Source: CAIWHR01 sp963779805 (GTDB lineage: Bacteria; Pseudomonadota; Gammaproteobacteria; Burkholderiales; Casimicrobiaceae). From it: a stretch of 64,000 nt of DNA. The stretch is from NCBI GenBank assembly GCA_963779805.1, contig CAVZZN010000014.1, forward strand, positions 186,001 to 250,000, given 5' to 3'. The notes under the pieces are model-generated. The model was not told the DNA's origin, ran no database searches, and worked only from the letters and a program-made list of their open reading frames with translations. Position numbers and translations under genes: made by a program. Shown piece by piece: positions 43,612 to 53,431 of the stretch. Numbering within the stretch: position 1 is the first letter of the stretch; each line of letters opens with the position of its first letter.

Positions 43612-44341
43612 TCAGCCGGCGATGTCGTGCGTGGCGTATCCCTGCGGACCGAATTCGAGATACGAGCCCTTGCCGTACCAGTCCGCGAGCACGAACCGCT
43701 CGCGCGCCTTGCCGTCGACGACGAGATCGTGCCGCGCGGGACGGTGGGTGTGACCGTGCACCATGCGCGTCACGCCATGGGCCCGGAAGGCCTGTGCGAC
43801 GGCTTCCGCGGTCACGTCCATGATCGCTTCGGGCTTGATCGCCGCTGCACGCCGGCTCCTGCCGCGCAGCAGGCGCGCGATGCCGCTGCGCACGGGCCAC
43901 GGCGTCGCGGCGGCGATGCGCTGCAGCCGTGGATCGCGCATGCGCGCGCGGAAGCGCTGGTATTCGATGTCGGCCGTGCACAGCTCGTCGCCGTGCAGGA
44001 GCAGCGTGGGCACGCCCGCCACCTCGACCACGATCTGCTCGGGCAGCAGCGTTGCGCCCGCGGCACCGGCGAAGCGCTCGCCGATGAGGAAATCGCGATT
44101 GCCGCGCATCACGTGCACGGCAACGCCGGCATCGCTCACGGCGTGCAACGCTTGCGCAACGCCGACTGCCCACCGGATCGCGCAGCTGATCGTCGCCCAG
44201 CCAGACGTCGAAGAGATCGCCCAGCACGTACACCGCCGCAGCCTTGCGCGCCGGGCCGGCGCAGAAGGCGTGAAAGGCCGCGACGAGCTCGGGACGCGCG
44301 GCCGCGAGATGCAGGTCGGAGATGAAGAGCGTCGGCCGCAT
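43612..44341 (-). CDS. lpxH: UDP-2,3-diacylglucosamine diphosphatase, with one apparent insertion
   Basis: LpxH cleaves UDP-2,3-diacylglucosamine to lipid X in lipid A synthesis. Metallophosphoesterase motifs run TLFISDLHLAAARPE, VYVLGDLFDVWLGDD, VMRGNRDFLIGERF, LLHGDELCTAD and MVHGHTHRPARHDL. The frame shifts at 44169-44171, where the coding strand reads GTGGGC; removing one G joins LRDPV to AVGVAQALHAVSDAGV and yields about 242 residues, the usual length. Because lipid A synthesis is generally essential, a sequence error is the best explanation. It lies 43 bp downstream of ppiB. Confidence 0.9.
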
Positions 44342-44384
44342 GCGTCGGCAACCTCCGAGCGCGCGCTGCGGCCGCGCTATGCCG

Positions 44385-44882
44385 TCACGCCTGGACTTCC
44401 TCGGCGCGCGTGATCACGACGTCGTCGCGCGGCACGTCCTGATGGCCGCTGCTGCTGCCCGTGGGCACCTTCGCGATCGCGTCGACCACGTCCTGTCCCG
44501 ACACGACCTTGCCGAACACGCAGTAGCCCCACCCTTGCGGGCTCGGGCCCTTGTAGTCGAGGAAATCGTTGTCCTTCACGTTGATGAAGAACTGCGCGGT
44601 CGCCGAGTGCGGGTCCGACGTGCGCGCCATGGCGAGCGTGTACTTGCGGTTCTTGAGGCCGTTGCCCGCTTCGTTGGCGACCGGCGCGCGCGTGCGCTTC
44701 TGCTTCATGCCCGGCTCCATGCCGCCGCCCTGGATCATGAAGCCGTCGATCACGCGATGGAAGATCGTGTTGTCGTAGTGACCTTCGCGCACGTACTGCA
44801 GGAAGTTCTCGACCGTCTTCGGCGCGTTCTCGACGTCGAGCTCGATGCCGATGTCGCCGCGATTGGTGTGCAGGATGACCAT
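44385..44882 (-). CDS. ppiB: Cyclophilin-type peptidyl-prolyl isomerase, cytoplasmic
   Basis: The 165-residue enzyme speeds proline cis-trans isomerisation. It has no signal peptide (MVILHTNRGDIGIELD). Cyclophilin motifs are NTIFHRVIDGFMIQGG (catalytic Arg), ANEAGNGLKNRKYTLAMART, SATAQFFINVKDN and YCVFGKVVSGQDVV. It follows the exported cyclophilin gene after 7 bp, a tandem cytoplasmic/periplasmic pair. Confidence 0.94.
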   Translation of the reverse strand: MVILHTNRGDIGIELDVENAPKTVENFLQYVREGHYDNTIFHRVIDGFMIQGGGMEPGMKQKRTRAPVANEAGNGLKNRKYTLAMARTSDPHSATAQFFINVKDNDFLDYKGPSPQGWGYCVFGKVVSGQDVVDAIAKVPTGSSSGHQDVPRDDVVITRAEEVQA

Positions 44883-44889
44883 GGCTGCC

Positions 44890-45507
44890 TCACTTGGGCG
44901 CGTCGAGCACGACGGCCTTGTTGATGATGACCTTCTGCGTCGGCACGTCCTTCGGGAACGGGCCGCCGGAACCGGTGGGCGTCTTGGCGATCTTGTCGAC
45001 CACGTCCATGCCCGAGACCACCTTGCCGAAGACCGTGTAGCCGTAGCCCTGCGGGTCCGCCGAGCGGAAATTGAGGAACTTGTTGTCGGCGACGTTGATG
45101 AAGAACTGCGCGGTGGCCGAATGCGGATCGCCCGTGCGTGCCATCGCGATCGTGCCGGGCACGTTGAGCAGCCCCGCCTTGCTGGACTGCTCCGCCTCGT
45201 TGCGGATCGGCGCCTTGGTGGGCTTCTGCTGGAAGTCCGCGGTGAAGCCGCCGCCCTGGATCATGAAGCCCGGGATGACGCGGTGGAACTGCGTGCCGTC
45301 GTATTGACCGGACTTCACGTACGCCAGGAAGTTCTCCACGGTCTTCGGCGCCGCTTCGGGATGGAGCTCGATCACGATCTTGCCGGCGGTGGTGTCCAAT
45401 TCGACCTGCGGATTCGCGGCGAGCGCGGGCAGCGCAGCCAGCGTGAGTGCAGCGAACGACGCGACCATTGCACCCGTGAACAGCGACCACATGCGACGAA
45501 CCATCAT
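44890..45507 (-). CDS. ppiA: Cyclophilin-type peptidyl-prolyl isomerase, exported
   Basis: This is a periplasmic counterpart of the adjacent ppiB. A signal peptide (MWSLFTGAMVASFAALTLAA, cleavage near ALA-ANP) precedes a cyclophilin domain with GTQFHRVIPGFMIQGGGF, NEAEQSSKAGLLNVPGTIAM, ATAQFFINVADN and YTVFGKVVSGMDVVD. AGGAG sits 2 bases before ATG 45507 and 5 before ATG 45504; the latter spacing is better, and both give the same mature protein. Confidence 0.93.
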   Translation of the reverse strand: MMVRRMWSLFTGAMVASFAALTLAALPALAANPQVELDTTAGKIVIELHPEAAPKTVENFLAYVKSGQYDGTQFHRVIPGFMIQGGGFTADFQQKPTKAPIRNEAEQSSKAGLLNVPGTIAMARTGDPHSATAQFFINVADNKFLNFRSADPQGYGYTVFGKVVSGMDVVDKIAKTPTGSGGPFPKDVPTQKVIINKAVVLDAPK

Positions 45508-45569
45508 CACTCCTGCTTGGTGGGGAAAAGGTAAATAGTGGGGAAGTGCGGGAAACGTGCGCGGCGGCG

Positions 45570-46166
45570 CTACCTGGCGGCCGCCGTCGGCCCCGGTGCG
45601 GCGCCACCGCCGTAGAGCTGGCGCGCGAGCTGCAGCTTCGCGGCGGCGGACTTCGATGTCTTGTCGAGAGTCGCCGCGCGGCTGTAATGCTCCGCCGCGA
45701 TGCGGACGTAGATGTCGCCGAGGTTCTCCTGCGCCACGGCCCAGTTCGGCGCAGTCTTCACGGCGAGCTCCAGCATCGCGCGCGCATTCTCGATCTCGCC
45801 CTCTTGCGCGTACAGCACGGCAAGGTTGTTGTACGGCTCCGGTATCTCGGGATAGTCCGCGATCAGGGCTTCGAAGGTCCGCATCGCGGCATCGCGCTGT
45901 CCTTCCTCGCTTTGCACCACGCCTTTGAGGAAGCGCGCCTGCGCTTCGCGCGGGCGTTCGGCGATGAGCCCGTCGAGGCGCGCCGCGGCCGCGCTCCACT
46001 GCTTGTCCGCCACCAGCTTGCGAGCCTCGTCGAGCCCCTGGTTGTAGGCGCGGCGCTGCTCCGCGGTGAGGTCCTCCTGCGCGAAGGCAGCGGGCGCCGC
46101 GAACGCCGTCCATGCGAGCAGCACCGAAGCGAGCAGCGTGCGCAGGGCGGGACGGCGAAGGGGCAT
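45570..46166 (-). CDS. Exported TPR-repeat protein
   Basis: The 198-residue protein has a signal peptide (MPLRRPALRTLLASVLLAWT, cleavage near AFA-QED). About three to four tetratricopeptide repeats are visible, for example ARKLVADKQWSAAAARLDGLIAERP, MRTFEALIADYPEIPEPYNNLAVLYAQ and ARAMLELAVKTAPNWAVAQENLGDIY. TPR proteins act as binding scaffolds; the partner is unknown. I prefer the ATG at 46166, because a TAGAAT -10-like box lies directly before the alternative ATG at 46190. It precedes the two cyclophilin genes, suggesting an envelope folding or assembly operon. Confidence 0.8.
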   Translation of the reverse strand: MPLRRPALRTLLASVLLAWTAFAAPAAFAQEDLTAEQRRAYNQGLDEARKLVADKQWSAAAARLDGLIAERPREAQARFLKGVVQSEEGQRDAAMRTFEALIADYPEIPEPYNNLAVLYAQEGEIENARAMLELAVKTAPNWAVAQENLGDIYVRIAAEHYSRAATLDKTSKSAAAKLQLARQLYGGGAAPGPTAAAR

Positions 46167-46268
46167 GGCGAACGCGAATGCGAAAACCATAATTCTAGCA
46201 GGCCGCACGGGGGAACCTGACCGCGGAGCGGGCAGCACGGAGGAGGCTACCCTTCGCGGACGCCCGGT

Positions 46269-47210
46269 TCAGCGCGGCAACGCGGCGAGCCGCGCGACGG
46301 TGGCATCGATCAGGCGACGGGCGATCGAGATCGGCATCGGGATCTGCGGCAGTGCTTCCGGCTCGAACCAGCGCGCATCCGCGATCTCCGTCTGGTCGGG
46401 TCGCAACTCGCCGCCTGCGAACTCGGCGGTGAACGCGATCATGAGGGAGTGCGGGAACGACCACGACTGGCTGCCGAAGTACGCGGGCTCGTGGACGTCG
46501 ATGCCGACCTCCTCGCGCACCTCGCGCCGGATGCAGTCCTCGATCGTCTCGCCGGCTTCGACGAAGCCGGCAAGCGCGCTGTACATCGGGGTGGGAAAGC
46601 GCGTGGCGCGCGCGAGCAGCAGCGTGCGACCGCGGGTGATGACCACCATCATCGCCGGCGACACGCGCGGATACGCGGTGTAGCCGCAGGCCGGGCATTC
46701 GCGCGCCCGCTCGCCTTCCTTCGCGCGGGTGGGCGTGCCGCAGTAGCCGCAGAAGCGGTGCGTGCGGTCCCATTCGACGATCTGGAACGCGCGGCCGGCG
46801 AGCGCGAGGATCGGCTCCGGCAACGCGGTGAAAAGCGCGCGCAGGCCGCTGAAGCGCCATCCGGCGGGGGCGCTCAGCGTGGCACCCATCGCCCGCACCC
46901 GCGCGAGCGCATCGGGTTGCGACGCATCCGGCGACGCATGCTCGTCTCCCGCGTCGATCGCGCGCGGAACCGCCGGATCGAGGTTGACCGCGAGGCAGAC
47001 GATGCCGTCGAGGTTGCCGAGGTAGTGGGCTGCGCCGGCGACTCCCGCGTCGCGCAGCTCGCGCCACGTCGGCACGTGCGGGGTCGAGGCGAGGCCCGCG
47101 CCGTCGCCGCTCACGAGGATCTTGCCGCCGCTGAACGCGAAGGCGAGCGCCTCGTCCGGGACGAGGGAAGGCAGGACGTGACCGGGCTCGAACCCGGCGG
47201 GCGTGTACAT
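46269..47210 (-). CDS. nudC: NAD(+) diphosphatase / RNA NAD-decapping Nudix hydrolase
   Basis: NudC cleaves NAD(H) and removes NAD caps from RNA. The 313-residue protein has the zinc ribbon (RFCGYCGTPT ... ECPACGYTAYP, four cysteines). The Nudix box follows as GFVEAGETIEDCIRREVREEVG, and then comes the NudC-specific sequence SQSWSFPHSLM, matching the family's SQPWPFPxS apart from two Pro-to-Ser changes. The N-terminal half is the usual NudC lid domain. It lies 31 bp downstream of the molybdenum hydroxylase gene. Confidence 0.93.
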   Translation of the reverse strand: MYTPAGFEPGHVLPSLVPDEALAFAFSGGKILVSGDGAGLASTPHVPTWRELRDAGVAGAAHYLGNLDGIVCLAVNLDPAVPRAIDAGDEHASPDASQPDALARVRAMGATLSAPAGWRFSGLRALFTALPEPILALAGRAFQIVEWDRTHRFCGYCGTPTRAKEGERARECPACGYTAYPRVSPAMMVVITRGRTLLLARATRFPTPMYSALAGFVEAGETIEDCIRREVREEVGIDVHEPAYFGSQSWSFPHSLMIAFTAEFAGGELRPDQTEIADARWFEPEALPQIPMPISIARRLIDATVARLAALPR

Positions 47211-47241
47211 CCGGCGCTTCGCTACGAATGCTCGCGCTGCA

Positions 47242-49441
47242 TCACGCGAGCTTCATCGGCAGCGTGCGGATGCGCTTGCCCGTAGCTGCAGCGATCGCAT
47301 TCGCCACCGCCGGCGCGATGACGGGCGTCGCCGGCTCGCCCACGCCCGTGGGCTTGGCGGCGGACGGCACGATGTGCACCTCGACCTTCGGCATCTCGTT
47401 GATGCGCAGCACGGGATAGTCGTGGAAGTTCGACTGCTCCACCGCCCCGTCCTTGAGCGTGATCGCGCCGTACAACGCGGCAGAGAGGCCGAAGCCGATC
47501 CCGCCTTCCATCTGCGCACGCACCACGTCGGGGTTCACGGCGATGCCGCAGTCGACTGCGCAGACCACGCGATCCACGCTGAAGCTGTCGTCCTTGCGCA
47601 CGGTCACTTCGGCCACCTGGGCGACGACGGTGTCGAACGATTCGTGCACCGCGATGCCGCGGCCGCGCTGTTCGCCTGCCTTGCCGGGCGCAAGCGGCGA
47701 GCCCCAGCCCGCCTGCTTCGCCGCAAGCTCGAGGACCGCGAGATGGCGCATGTGCCCGGCGAGGAGCGCGCGCCGGAACTCGAACGGGTCCTTGCCCGCG
47801 GCCTTCGCGAGCTCGTCGATGAACGTCTCGGTCGAATACGCGGTGTGCGTCGAACCCACCGAACGCCACCACTGCACGGGCACGGCGACGCTGGGCGTGT
47901 GCAGGTCGACCATCAGGTTGGGAATGGCGTAAGGCAGGTTCGCGGCGCCTTCCACCGACACGGGATCGATGCCGTCCTTCACCATGCCCTGCATCGGTGT
48001 GCCGGCCATGATCGATTGACCGACGAGCCGGTGCTGCCACGCAACGACGTTGCCCTTCGCATCCAGCCCCGCCTTGAGGGTGTGATAGAACGCGGGCCGG
48101 TAATAGCCGCCGCGCATGTCGTCCTCGCGAGTCCAGACGAGCTTGACCGGTATCCCGGGCTTGCCGGCCTTCGCCAACGACTTCGCGATCTCGACGGCTT
48201 CGAGCACGTAGTCGGAGTTGGGATTCGCGCGTCGACCGAAGCTTCCGCCCGCATACAGCATGTTGAGCGTGACCTGCTCGGGCTTGAGCCCGACGGCCTT
48301 GGCCACGGCGCCGTGGTCGAGACCCTGGAACTGCTCGCCGTTCCAGATCTCGCAGCGATCCACGCCCGAGCTTGACGACGCAGTTGAGCGGCTCCATCGC
48401 CGCGTGCGCGAGATACGGAAACTCGTACGCCGCTTCGATCGTCCTCGTCGCCCCCGCGAGCGCCTTGCCCGCATCGCCGACGCTCTTCGCGACGCTGCCC
48501 GGCTTCGCCGCGAGGCGCTTGTAGTCGGCGAGGATGTCGGACGACGAGTACTTGAAGCCGGTGCTGTCGTCCCACGCGATCTTGAGCGCGTCGCGGCCCT
48601 TCTTCGCGGCCCAGAAGCTGGTAGCCAGGACGGCCACGCCATTCGGCACCTCCACCACGAACCGGACGCCGGGCACTTTGGACGTGGCCGTCGCATCCAG
48701 CGACTTGAGCGCGGCACCGAAGCGCGGAGGATGCGCAACGACGGCGGTGAGCATGTCGGAGAGCTTCACGTCCTGCGTGAATTGCGCCGTGCCGTTCGAC
48801 TTGGCGCGCGCGTCCTTGCGCGGCGCCTTCTTGCCGATCAGCGTGAAGTTCTTCGGATCCTTGAGCGGCACGTTCTCCGGCACCGGCATCGCAGCCGCCG
48901 CGGCTGCGAGCTGGCCGAAGCTCGCCTTGCGCGCGCCCGCGCTGAGCACGCCGTCCTTGACGGTGATGCTCTGCGGCGACACGTTCCACTGCTTGGCGGC
49001 CGCGGCGACGAGCATCGCGCGCGCCGTGGCACCTGCGTTGCGCAGCTGGTCCCATGAATTCGCGATCGCCGTGGACCCGCCCGTGCCCTGCATCCCGAAG
49101 GCGAGGTTCTTGTAGCGCTCGTTGTCGGCGGGCGCACCTTCCACGCGCACTTGCGGCCACGCGGCATCGAGCTCCTCGGCGACGATGGTCGCGAGGCCCG
49201 TGTACACGCCCTGGCCCATCTCGAGGTGCTTGGCGATGACGGTGACGGTGCCGTCGGTGCCGATGCGCACGAAGGCATTCGGCTGGAACGGCGCACCGCT
49301 CGCGGTTGCGCCCGCACGCGCGGCTTGCGCGCCGGCTTCCGGAATCCACACGCCGAGGGTGAGGCCCGCACCCGCGATCGCGGAGACCTTGAGGAAGCCG
49401 CGGCGGCCGGCGTCGACGACATCGCTGTCGAGGTTGTCCAT
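47242..49441 (-). CDS. Molybdopterin-binding subunit of a xanthine dehydrogenase-family hydroxylase, one apparent insertion
   Basis: This is the large catalytic subunit (about 732 residues after correction) of a molybdenum hydroxylase of the isoquinoline 1-oxidoreductase/aldehyde dehydrogenase type. A Tat signal (AGRRGFLKVSAIAGAGLTLG) sends it to the periplasm. Moco-binding stretches include KHLEMGQGVYTGLATIVAEEL, TGGSTAIANSW, QWWRSVGSTHTAYSTETFIDE and GVGEPATPVIAPAVANAI. The frame breaks at 48365-48367 (GGG on the coding strand); removing one G joins NCVVKL to GVDRCEIWNGEQ. The small 2Fe-2S subunit lies 12 bp upstream. The substrate, an N-heterocycle or aldehyde, is unknown. Confidence 0.88.
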
Positions 49442-49453
49442 GTCGCGATCCCT

Positions 49454-49918
49454 TTAGCCGAGCGCCTGGGCGGCGTCCTTGATGGCCGCGCGGATGCGCT
49501 GGTACGTGGCGCAGCGGCACACGTTGCCCTGCATCGCGGCGTCGATGTCGGCGTCGCTCGGACGCCTGTTCTTCGCGAGCAGCGCTGCGGCCGACATCAC
49601 CTGGCCCGACTGGCAGTAACCGCACTGCGGTACGTCGAGCTTCTCCCACGCGGCCTGCACCGCGGCGCCTTCCTTCGTCTTGAGGCCTTCGATCGTCGTG
49701 ATCTCCACGCCTGTCCTGAGCGACGACAGCGGGGTGGTGCACGCGCGGATCGGCTGGCCTTCGAGGTGCACGGTGCACGCGCCGCACAGCGCCATGCCGC
49801 AGCCGTACTTGGTTCCGGTGAGATTGAGGTGATCGCGCAGGATCCACAGCAGCGGCGTGTCGCCCGGCACGCTGCCTGGAATGTCCACGCGCTCGCTGTT
49901 GACGAAAACGGTTGGCAT
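49454..49918 (-). CDS. 2Fe-2S subunit of the molybdenum hydroxylase
   Basis: The 154-residue electron-transfer subunit has a plant-ferredoxin-type N-terminal cluster (YGCGMALCGACTVHLEGQPIRAC, with C-x4-C-x2-C...C) and a second, helical 2Fe-2S domain (PQCGYCQSGQVM ... GNVCRCATYQRIRAAI). This is the IorA/CoxS/XdhA small-subunit layout. ATG 49918 was chosen because the domain starts immediately. No FAD subunit or cytochrome partner is adjacent, so it is a two-subunit enzyme whose electron acceptor lies elsewhere. It is divergent from prfB. Confidence 0.9.
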   Translation of the reverse strand: MPTVFVNSERVDIPGSVPGDTPLLWILRDHLNLTGTKYGCGMALCGACTVHLEGQPIRACTTPLSSLRTGVEITTIEGLKTKEGAAVQAAWEKLDVPQCGYCQSGQVMSAAALLAKNRRPSDADIDAAMQGNVCRCATYQRIRAAIKDAAQALG

Positions 49919-50003
49919 GAGAGGGTCCGAAAGGATCGCGGCCAGGCGGCCGAAACCCGCAATGATAACGGTATAATTCTCGTTTGCCCGAAAGCGCCCG
50001 AAC

Positions 50004-51109
50004 ATGGAAGCCGAACAGCTCAATCAGCTTGCCGCGAAGCTCGACGGCCTGCGGGAACGCACCGCCGGCATGCGGAGGTATCTTTGACTTCGAAACGAAG
50101 TCCATCCGCCTGACCGAGGTCGAGCGCCAGCTCGAGGACCCGAAGGTCTGGGACGATCCCGAGCGCGCGCAGGCCCTCGGCAAGGAGAAGAAGACGCTGG
50201 AGGGCGTCGTGCTCTCCATCCGCCGGCTCGACACCGGCATCGCCGACAGCGCCGAGCTCTTCGAGATGGCGCGCGCCGACGGCGACGATGCGACGCTCGA
50301 GTCGATCGCGCACGACCTCGACGGGCCTGGAGAAGATCGTGGCGGACATGGAGTTCCGCCGGATGTTCAACAACCCGATGGACCCGAACCCGTGCTTCAT
50401 CGACATCCAGGCCGGCTCGGGCGGCACGGAGGCCCAGGATTGGGCGGCGATGCTCGAGCGGATGTACCTGCGCTATTGCGAGCGCCGCGGCTATCAGACC
50501 GAAGTGCTCGAGGAATCCCCCGGTGAAGTCGCGGGCATCAAGAGCGCGTCGATCAAGGTCAGCGGCGACTACGCGTTCGGTTACCTGCGCACGGAGACCG
50601 GCGTGCATCGCCTCGTGCGCAAGAGCCCGTTCGATTCGAACGCGCGGCGGCACACGTCGTTCGCGAGCGTGTTCGTGTACCCGGAGGTGGACGAGTCGAT
50701 CGAGGTCGACATCAACCCGGCCGACCTTCGCATCGACACGTTCCGCGCGTCGGGCGCGGGCGGGCAGCACATCAACAAGACCGACTCCGCGGTGCGCATC
50801 ACGCACCTGCCGACCAACATCGTCGTGCAGTGCCAGACGGACCGCTCGCAGCACCGCAACCGCGCCGAGGCGATGGCGATGCTCAAGTCGCGCCTGTACG
50901 AGCTCGAGCTGCGCAAGCGCCAGGCGGAGCAGCAGAAGCTCGAGGACTCCAAGACCGACATCGGCTGGGGTCACCAGATCCGCTCGTACGTGCTCGACCA
51001 GTCGCGCATCAAGGACCTGCGCACGAACGTGGAGACCGGGAACACGCAATCCATACTCGACGGCAACCTCGACGAGTTCATCGCCGCGAGCCTGAAGCAG
51101 GGCGTCTAG
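50004..51109 (+). CDS. prfB: Peptide chain release factor 2, programmed frameshift plus one apparent insertion
   Basis: RF2 terminates translation at UGA and UAA. Codons 1-27 (MEAEQLNQLAAKLDGLRERT onward) run into an in-frame UGA, and reading resumes at +1 as DFETKSIRLTEVERQLEDPKVW: the classical autoregulatory frameshift. The GGQ catalytic motif is in RASGAGGQHINKTDSAVRITH, and the rest is typical of RF2. A second frame change at GGG 50323-50325 is different: removing one G gives AHDLDGLEKIVADMEFRR, so it is probably a sequence error. A TATAAT box lies at 49972-49977. Confidence 0.95.
50074..50088 (+). promoter_or_regulatory. RF2 programmed +1 frameshift site
   Basis: GGAGG, then UAU CUU UGA C. 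The slippery CUU at codon 27 (50082-50084), the UGA stop (50085-50087) with following C and the upstream internal Shine-Dalgarno-like GGAGG (50074-50078) match the known RF2 site. Low RF2 favours the shift and so makes more RF2. Confidence 0.95.
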
Positions 51110-51210
51110 AGCCGTGAGCGTCGAAGGGCCGTCGCCAGACGCGGACTGCATCCCCTCGGGGGGCAGCGAAGCGGCAGGCATCCTTGCCGCGAGCCTGGGC
51201 GCGCATTGAG

Positions 51211-51882
51211 ATGGCCGCATTCATCTTCGACATCGACGGCACGATCATCGACTCGATGCCGTTCCATGCCCGCTCCTGGGACATCTTCGTCGAGCGGCAC
51301 GGCGTGGCGCCGGTGAGCGAAGTGTTCTTCCACAACACCGCCGGGCGCACGGCCGTCGAGGTGATGCGCGCGATCTTCGGCACGATCTCGGATGCGGATG
51401 CGCACGCGTTCGTGCTCGAGAAGGAGGCGATCTATCGCGAGCTCTTCGCCTCCGAGTTCCGCGAGATCCGGGGCTTCGCCGAGTTCGCGCGCGCTGCCAG
51501 GGCGGCCGGCCTCAAGCTCGCGTGCGCGACGGCCGGCGATCTCGACAACATCGCCTTCGCGCTCGCCCATCTTGCGATGACCGATTTCTTCGACGCGGCG
51601 GTCGGTGCGCACGACGTGGCGCGCGGCAAGCCCGCGCCCGATCTCTTCCTGCTCGCCGCGGCGCGCATGGGTGCTGCGCCGCAGACGTGCCTCGTGTTCG
51701 AGGATGCGCCGCTCGGCATCGAAGGCGCGCGTCGCGCCGGCATGCGCGCGGTCGCCATCACGTCGACGATGCCCGCGCACGAGCTCGGCGCGCCGGAGCA
51801 CGTCGTCGCCACCGCGGCCGACTTCACGACGCTCGACCCGCGCATCCTTGCGGCGCACCTCGCCGCCACCTTCGAGACCTGA
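51211..51882 (+). CDS. HAD-superfamily phosphatase (beta-phosphoglucomutase/phosphoglycolate phosphatase-like)
   Basis: The 223-residue hydrolase has HAD motif I FIFDIDGTIIDSMPFH (nucleophile Asp and general acid Asp), motif II CATAG, motif III around GKPAPDLFLLAAARMG and motif IV CLVFEDAPLGIEGARRAGM. The helical cap fits subclass I. Substrates in this group include phosphoglycolate and sugar phosphates. Phosphoglycolate disposal would be relevant in a RuBisCO organism, but nothing in the sequence proves it. It ends 4 bp before lysS. The 101-bp gap from prfB contains a CCCCTCGGGGGG stem. Confidence 0.85.
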   Translation: MAAFIFDIDGTIIDSMPFHARSWDIFVERHGVAPVSEVFFHNTAGRTAVEVMRAIFGTISDADAHAFVLEKEAIYRELFASEFREIRGFAEFARAARAAGLKLACATAGDLDNIAFALAHLAMTDFFDAAVGAHDVARGKPAPDLFLLAAARMGAAPQTCLVFEDAPLGIEGARRAGMRAVAITSTMPAHELGAPEHVVATAADFTTLDPRILAAHLAATFET

Positions 51883-51886
51883 CCCC

Positions 51887-53398
51887 ATGGACGACAAGCG
51901 CCCCGCATCGCCTCCCGCCGCCGACGAGAACCAGATCATCGCCGAGCGCCGCGGCAAGCTGCGCGCATTGCGCGAGCGCGGCCAGGCCTTTCCGAACGAC
52001 TTCCGGCGCGATGCGCTCGCGGGCGACCTGCACGCGCGTTACGGCGAGGAGCCGAACGATACGCTCGAGCCGAAGACCATCGACGTGACCGTTGCCGGCC
52101 GCATGATGCTGAAGCGCGTCATGGGCAAGGCGAGCTTCGCCACGCTGCAGGACATGTCGGGACGCATCCAGCTCTACGTCACGACGGACGGCGTCGGCGC
52201 GGATGCGCACGCCGAGTTCAAGCACTGGGATCTCGGCGATCTCGTGGGCGCCCGGGGCACGCTGTTCCGCACGCGCACCGGCGAGCTCTCGGTGAAGGTG
52301 AGCGCGATCCGCCTGCTCGCCAAATCGCTGCGACCGCTGCCGGAGAAGTTCCACGGCCTCGCCGACCAGGAGCAGCGCTACCGGCAGCGTTACGTCGACC
52401 TCGTCACCAGTCCCGAATCGCGCCGCACGTTCGTCGCGCGCTCGAGGATCGTGCAGGCGATACGCGAGTTCTTCGTCGCGCGAGGCTATCTCGAGGTCGA
52501 GACGCCGATGATGCATCCGATCCCGGGCGGCGCTGCCGCGCGGCCGTTCACGACGCACCACAACGCGCTCGACATGCAGCTCTTCCTGCGCATCGCGCCG
52601 GAGCTCTACCTCAAGAAGCTCGTGGTCGGCGGGCTGGAGAAGGTGTTCGAGATCAATCGCAACTTCCGCAACGAGGGCATCTCCACCCGGCACAATCCGG
52701 AGTTCACGATGCTCGAGTTCTACGAGGCGTATCAGGACTACCACTACCTGATGGACCTCACCGAGACGCTGTTCCGCGAGGTCGCGCAGAAGGTCGTGGG
52801 CAGCGCGAGCGTGCAGTACCAGGGCACGACGATCGATCTCGGCAGGCGGTTCGACCGCCTGACGATGGCGCAGGCGATCGCGAAGTACAACCCGCAGTAC
52901 CCGCTCGAGGAGCTCGCGAAGCCCGCGTACCTGCGCGTCGCGCTGGCGCCGTTCGACGTCGAGGTGTTCGCGACCGACGGGCTGGGTCTGCTGCAGTTGA
53001 AGCTGTTCGAGGCGACCACCGAGGACAAGCTCGTGCAGCCGACCTTCATCGTCGCGCATCCCACGGACGTGTCGCCCCTCGCCCGCGCGAACGATGCGAA
53101 CCCCGCGGTGACGGATCGCTTCGAGCTCTTCATCACCGGGCGCGAGCTCGCGAACGGTTTCTCGGAGCTCAACGATCCGGAGGACCAGGCCGCGCGGTTC
53201 CGCTCCCAGGTGGAAGCGCGCGAGGCGGGCGACGAGGAAGCGATGTACTACGACGCGGATTACATTCGCGCGATGGAGTACGGCCTGCCGCCCACCGCCG
53301 GTGAAGGCATCGGCATCGACCGGCTCGTGATGCTCCTGACCGACAGTCCGTCGATCCGCGACGTGATCCTGTTCCCGCAGCTCAAACCCGAATCCTGA
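51887..53398 (+). CDS. lysS: Lysine--tRNA ligase, class II
   Basis: The 503-residue class II synthetase charges tRNA-Lys. An N-terminal OB-fold anticodon domain (VTVAGRMMLKRVMGKASFATLQD) is followed by the catalytic core with motif 1 (FFVARGYLEVETPMMHPIPGG), motif 2 (FEINRNFRNEGISTRHNPEFTMLE) and motif 3 (GEGIGIDRLVMLLTDSPSIRDV). Sequence and length are typical of bacterial LysS. It starts 4 bp after the HAD gene. The order prfB, then lysS, is common in proteobacteria, here with the HAD gene inserted between. Confidence 0.97.
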   Translation: MDDKRPASPPAADENQIIAERRGKLRALRERGQAFPNDFRRDALAGDLHARYGEEPNDTLEPKTIDVTVAGRMMLKRVMGKASFATLQDMSGRIQLYVTTDGVGADAHAEFKHWDLGDLVGARGTLFRTRTGELSVKVSAIRLLAKSLRPLPEKFHGLADQEQRYRQRYVDLVTSPESRRTFVARSRIVQAIREFFVARGYLEVETPMMHPIPGGAAARPFTTHHNALDMQLFLRIAPELYLKKLVVGGLEKVFEINRNFRNEGISTRHNPEFTMLEFYEAYQDYHYLMDLTETLFREVAQKVVGSASVQYQGTTIDLGRRFDRLTMAQAIAKYNPQYPLEELAKPAYLRVALAPFDVEVFATDGLGLLQLKLFEATTEDKLVQPTFIVAHPTDVSPLARANDANPAVTDRFELFITGRELANGFSELNDPEDQAARFRSQVEAREAGDEEAMYYDADYIRAMEYGLPPTAGEGIGIDRLVMLLTDSPSIRDVILFPQLKPES

Positions 53399-53418
53399 CC
53401 CAGGGTCGACCCGGGTCA
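53396..53418 (+). terminator. Imperfect palindrome at the lysS stop codon
   Basis: TGACCC (53396-53401) and GGGTCA (53413-53418) enclose the self-complementary GGGTCGACCC (53403-53412), with one bulged A. The lysS stop codon is its first three bases. It resembles the nested palindromes at other gene ends in this window. Confidence 0.5.
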
Positions 53419-53431
53419 GGGCGGAGGATCC

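Noticed and set aside
50082..50087. prfB stop codon at codon 28 as a mutation
   Set aside because: The CUU UGA C context with upstream GGAGG is the well-known RF2 programmed frameshift.
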